Positions 4,989-6,009 of a stretch of DNA of 6,009 bases are shown piece after piece. Below the pieces are notes generated by a model. It did not search any database. It was not told where the DNA came from and saw only the letters and a list, made by a program, of their open reading frames with translations. The translations under genes and the position numbers were made by a program. The DNA is taken from contig DGVL01000038.1 in NCBI GenBank assembly GCA_002394965.1, forward strand, positions 1-6,009, in the 5' to 3' direction. Position 1 is the first letter of the stretch. Each line of letters begins with the position of its first letter. This DNA is from Lachnospira sp. UBA4285. GTDB lineage: Bacteria; Bacillota; Clostridia; Lachnospirales; Lachnospiraceae.

Positions 4989-5744
4989 ATGGTCTTTGTA
5001 ACCGGTGACTGTCACGCGAATTATGAGAAGTTCGGCTCCAGGAACTTCCCGGAACAGAAAGAGATGACAAAGGATGATATCGTGATTGTCTGCGGGGATT
5101 TCGGCATCTGGCAGGACACGCCGGCGGAACGCTGGTGGCTGAACTGGTTGGATAAAAAGCCCTTTACCACCGTTTTCGTAGACGGAAATCACGAAAACTT
5201 TGACCGCCTTTACGGGGACGAGTTCCCTGTTGTTGATTTCCATGGCGGCAGGGCGCACCGCATCCGTGACAGCGTCTACCACCTGATGCGCGGATACATG
5301 TTCGAGTTTGAAGGGAAGAAGTTCTGGTGCTTCGGCGGCGCGAGCAGCCATGATGTCGAAGACGGGATTCTGGACGCCGACGACTACGAATCGCCGGAAT
5401 CTTTCATTGCCGAGGTGAGGCAATGGAGCAAACTCGGACGCATGTTTCGCATCAATCACATCTCGTGGTGGAAGCAGGAACTTCCGACCCGGGAAGAGAT
5501 GGATTTCGGAATGAAAACGCTGGAGGAACACAACTTTGAGACGGACTACATTATATCCCATTGCTGCCCGCAGGAAGTGGCTTCAACACTTGGATTCCGC
5601 GGGTCTGACGTGCTCACCTCGTACTTCAACGAGGTCGCGCACAAAACCCGGTTTACCAAATGGTTCTTTGGTCATTACCATGGCGAAGAGGCCGTCTGGG
5701 GAAAGTTTGTTCTCCATTATGATCGAATAGAACGTGTGCTGTGA
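4989..5744 (+). CDS. Calcineurin-like metallophosphoesterase
   Basis: 251 residues; AAAGGA (4975-4980) lies eight bases before ATG. All five metal-site motifs of the family are present in order: GDCH (6-9), GD in CGDFGIW (35-41), GNHE (66-69), His191 in SHCCP (190-194), and GHYH (228-231). This is a complete, soluble, probably active two-metal phosphoesterase, with no signal peptide or membrane segment. Family members cleave phosphomonoesters or phosphodiesters, in some cases nucleic acids (Mre11/SbcD-like) or cyclic and dinucleotides. The substrate cannot be told from sequence; the compact form without a capping domain resembles phosphatases often seen in phages and mobile elements. It lies just after ncRNA C, with the next gene starting 11 bases beyond its stop, so it may be co-transcribed with either the RT array or the downstream genes. 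A role in processing cDNA or RNA ends is speculation. Confidence 0.93.
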   Translation: MVFVTGDCHANYEKFGSRNFPEQKEMTKDDIVIVCGDFGIWQDTPAERWWLNWLDKKPFTTVFVDGNHENFDRLYGDEFPVVDFHGGRAHRIRDSVYHLMRGYMFEFEGKKFWCFGGASSHDVEDGILDADDYESPESFIAEVRQWSKLGRMFRINHISWWKQELPTREEMDFGMKTLEEHNFETDYIISHCCPQEVASTLGFRGSDVLTSYFNEVAHKTRFTKWFFGHYHGEEAVWGKFVLHYDRIERVL

Positions 5745-5755
5745 CGGAGGTTAAG

Positions 5756-6009
5756 ATGCCGGAAAGAAGAGTAAGTGATTTTGCCGTCGGGATGCCGGTG
5801 GTCTGCACGGTAGACCATCCGGACGACAATGATCATATTGTAACCGGATGGACCGGGGTGGTCGCGTACATCAACGGCACTTCCGGCAAGGTAATCGGCG
5901 TTGAATGGGATCGGAGCTGCGGCGGGCACAACCTCCGCGGGAACTGCAAAGAGCGTCACGGCTGGTTTTGCAGACCGGAATGGATCGCTCCGATGGTGGT
6001 TGATGAAAT
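5756..6009 (+). CDS. Small conserved-type protein with VGVEWD/GH-rich domain, cut by the right edge
   Basis: The frame is open for 84 complete codons to the window end, so the C-terminus is missing. The start is set by GGAGG (5746-5750), five bases before ATG, and lies 11 bases after the phosphoesterase stop, indicating an operon. Residues 11-27 (VGMPVVCTVDHPDDNDH) are followed by TGWTGVVAYI, then VIGVEWDRSCGGHNLRG (47-63), a Cys/His/Trp-rich stretch (CKERHGWFCRPEW) and a hydrophobic end. The pattern of V-G-V-E-W-D, then G-G-H-x-L-x-G, then GW(F/W)...PE is one I associate from memory with small SH3-like domain proteins of unknown role in phages and gut bacterial mobile elements. The Cys and His residues (C64, H68, C73) might bind a metal, but spacing does not fit a clear zinc finger. 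No function is assigned. Confidence 0.72.
   Translation, partial: MPERRVSDFAVGMPVVCTVDHPDDNDHIVTGWTGVVAYINGTSGKVIGVEWDRSCGGHNLRGNCKERHGWFCRPEWIAPMVVDE

Noticed and set aside
4953..5561. Minus-strand open frame opposite the phosphoesterase
   Set aside because: The + strand carries all five phosphoesterase motifs in order; the antisense frame has no recognisable domain.

Overview
The window is a dense, one-directional accessory locus. All genes read on the + strand with strong Gram-positive-style ribosome binding sites (for example AAGGAGGA before the ThiF-like gene). Balanced GC content and gene types typical of phages and conjugative elements suggest a Bacillota (Clostridia-like) host or its large phage, prophage or integrative element. 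This is inference; no integrase, capsid or replication marker is visible to settle it.

Layout. (1) 1-1699: a compact operon of an A/P-linker protein open at the left edge, a very acidic protein, and a ThiF/E1-like adenylating enzyme. (2) 1700-2126: a hairpin, then a ~350-nt structured ncRNA (copy A). (3) 2127-3284: a reverse transcriptase (RT) with YADD and QGxxxSP motifs, closest in architecture to retron or group-II-like RTs. (4) 3285-3662: ncRNA copy B. (5) 3663-4598: a T4-type ATP-dependent DNA ligase homologue that has lost essentially every nucleotidyl-transfer residue and the OB-fold. (6) 4599-4988: ncRNA copy C. (7) 4989-5744: a calcineurin-like metallophosphoesterase. (8) 5756 to the end: a small WD/GH-rich protein cut by the right edge.

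The main finding is that the three large intergenic gaps are not empty. Each holds one member of the same RNA family. Every member has a closing stem made from the two ends of the unit, the invariant GTAATGMAATG, a hairpin P2 of variable sequence, a hairpin P3 with an invariant UGUCA loop, a TRACG-GAG-AAGAGGG-like strand, and a long variable region. Stems P1, P2 and P3 keep pairing while their sequences change, which is direct evidence for selection on RNA structure. Each variable region also contains a short tandem direct repeat.

Working model (inference): an RT served by an array of diverged structured RNAs in trans. The RNAs may be templates, primers or effectors, and the dead ligase-like protein and the phosphoesterase are candidate partners. 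It is retron-like in outline (RT, RNA with paired ends, 5' hairpins, variable 3' region). It departs from a canonical retron in having three RNA copies per RT, in RNA size, in degenerate retron signature motifs, and in a pseudo-ligase partner. I do not recognise it as a named system.
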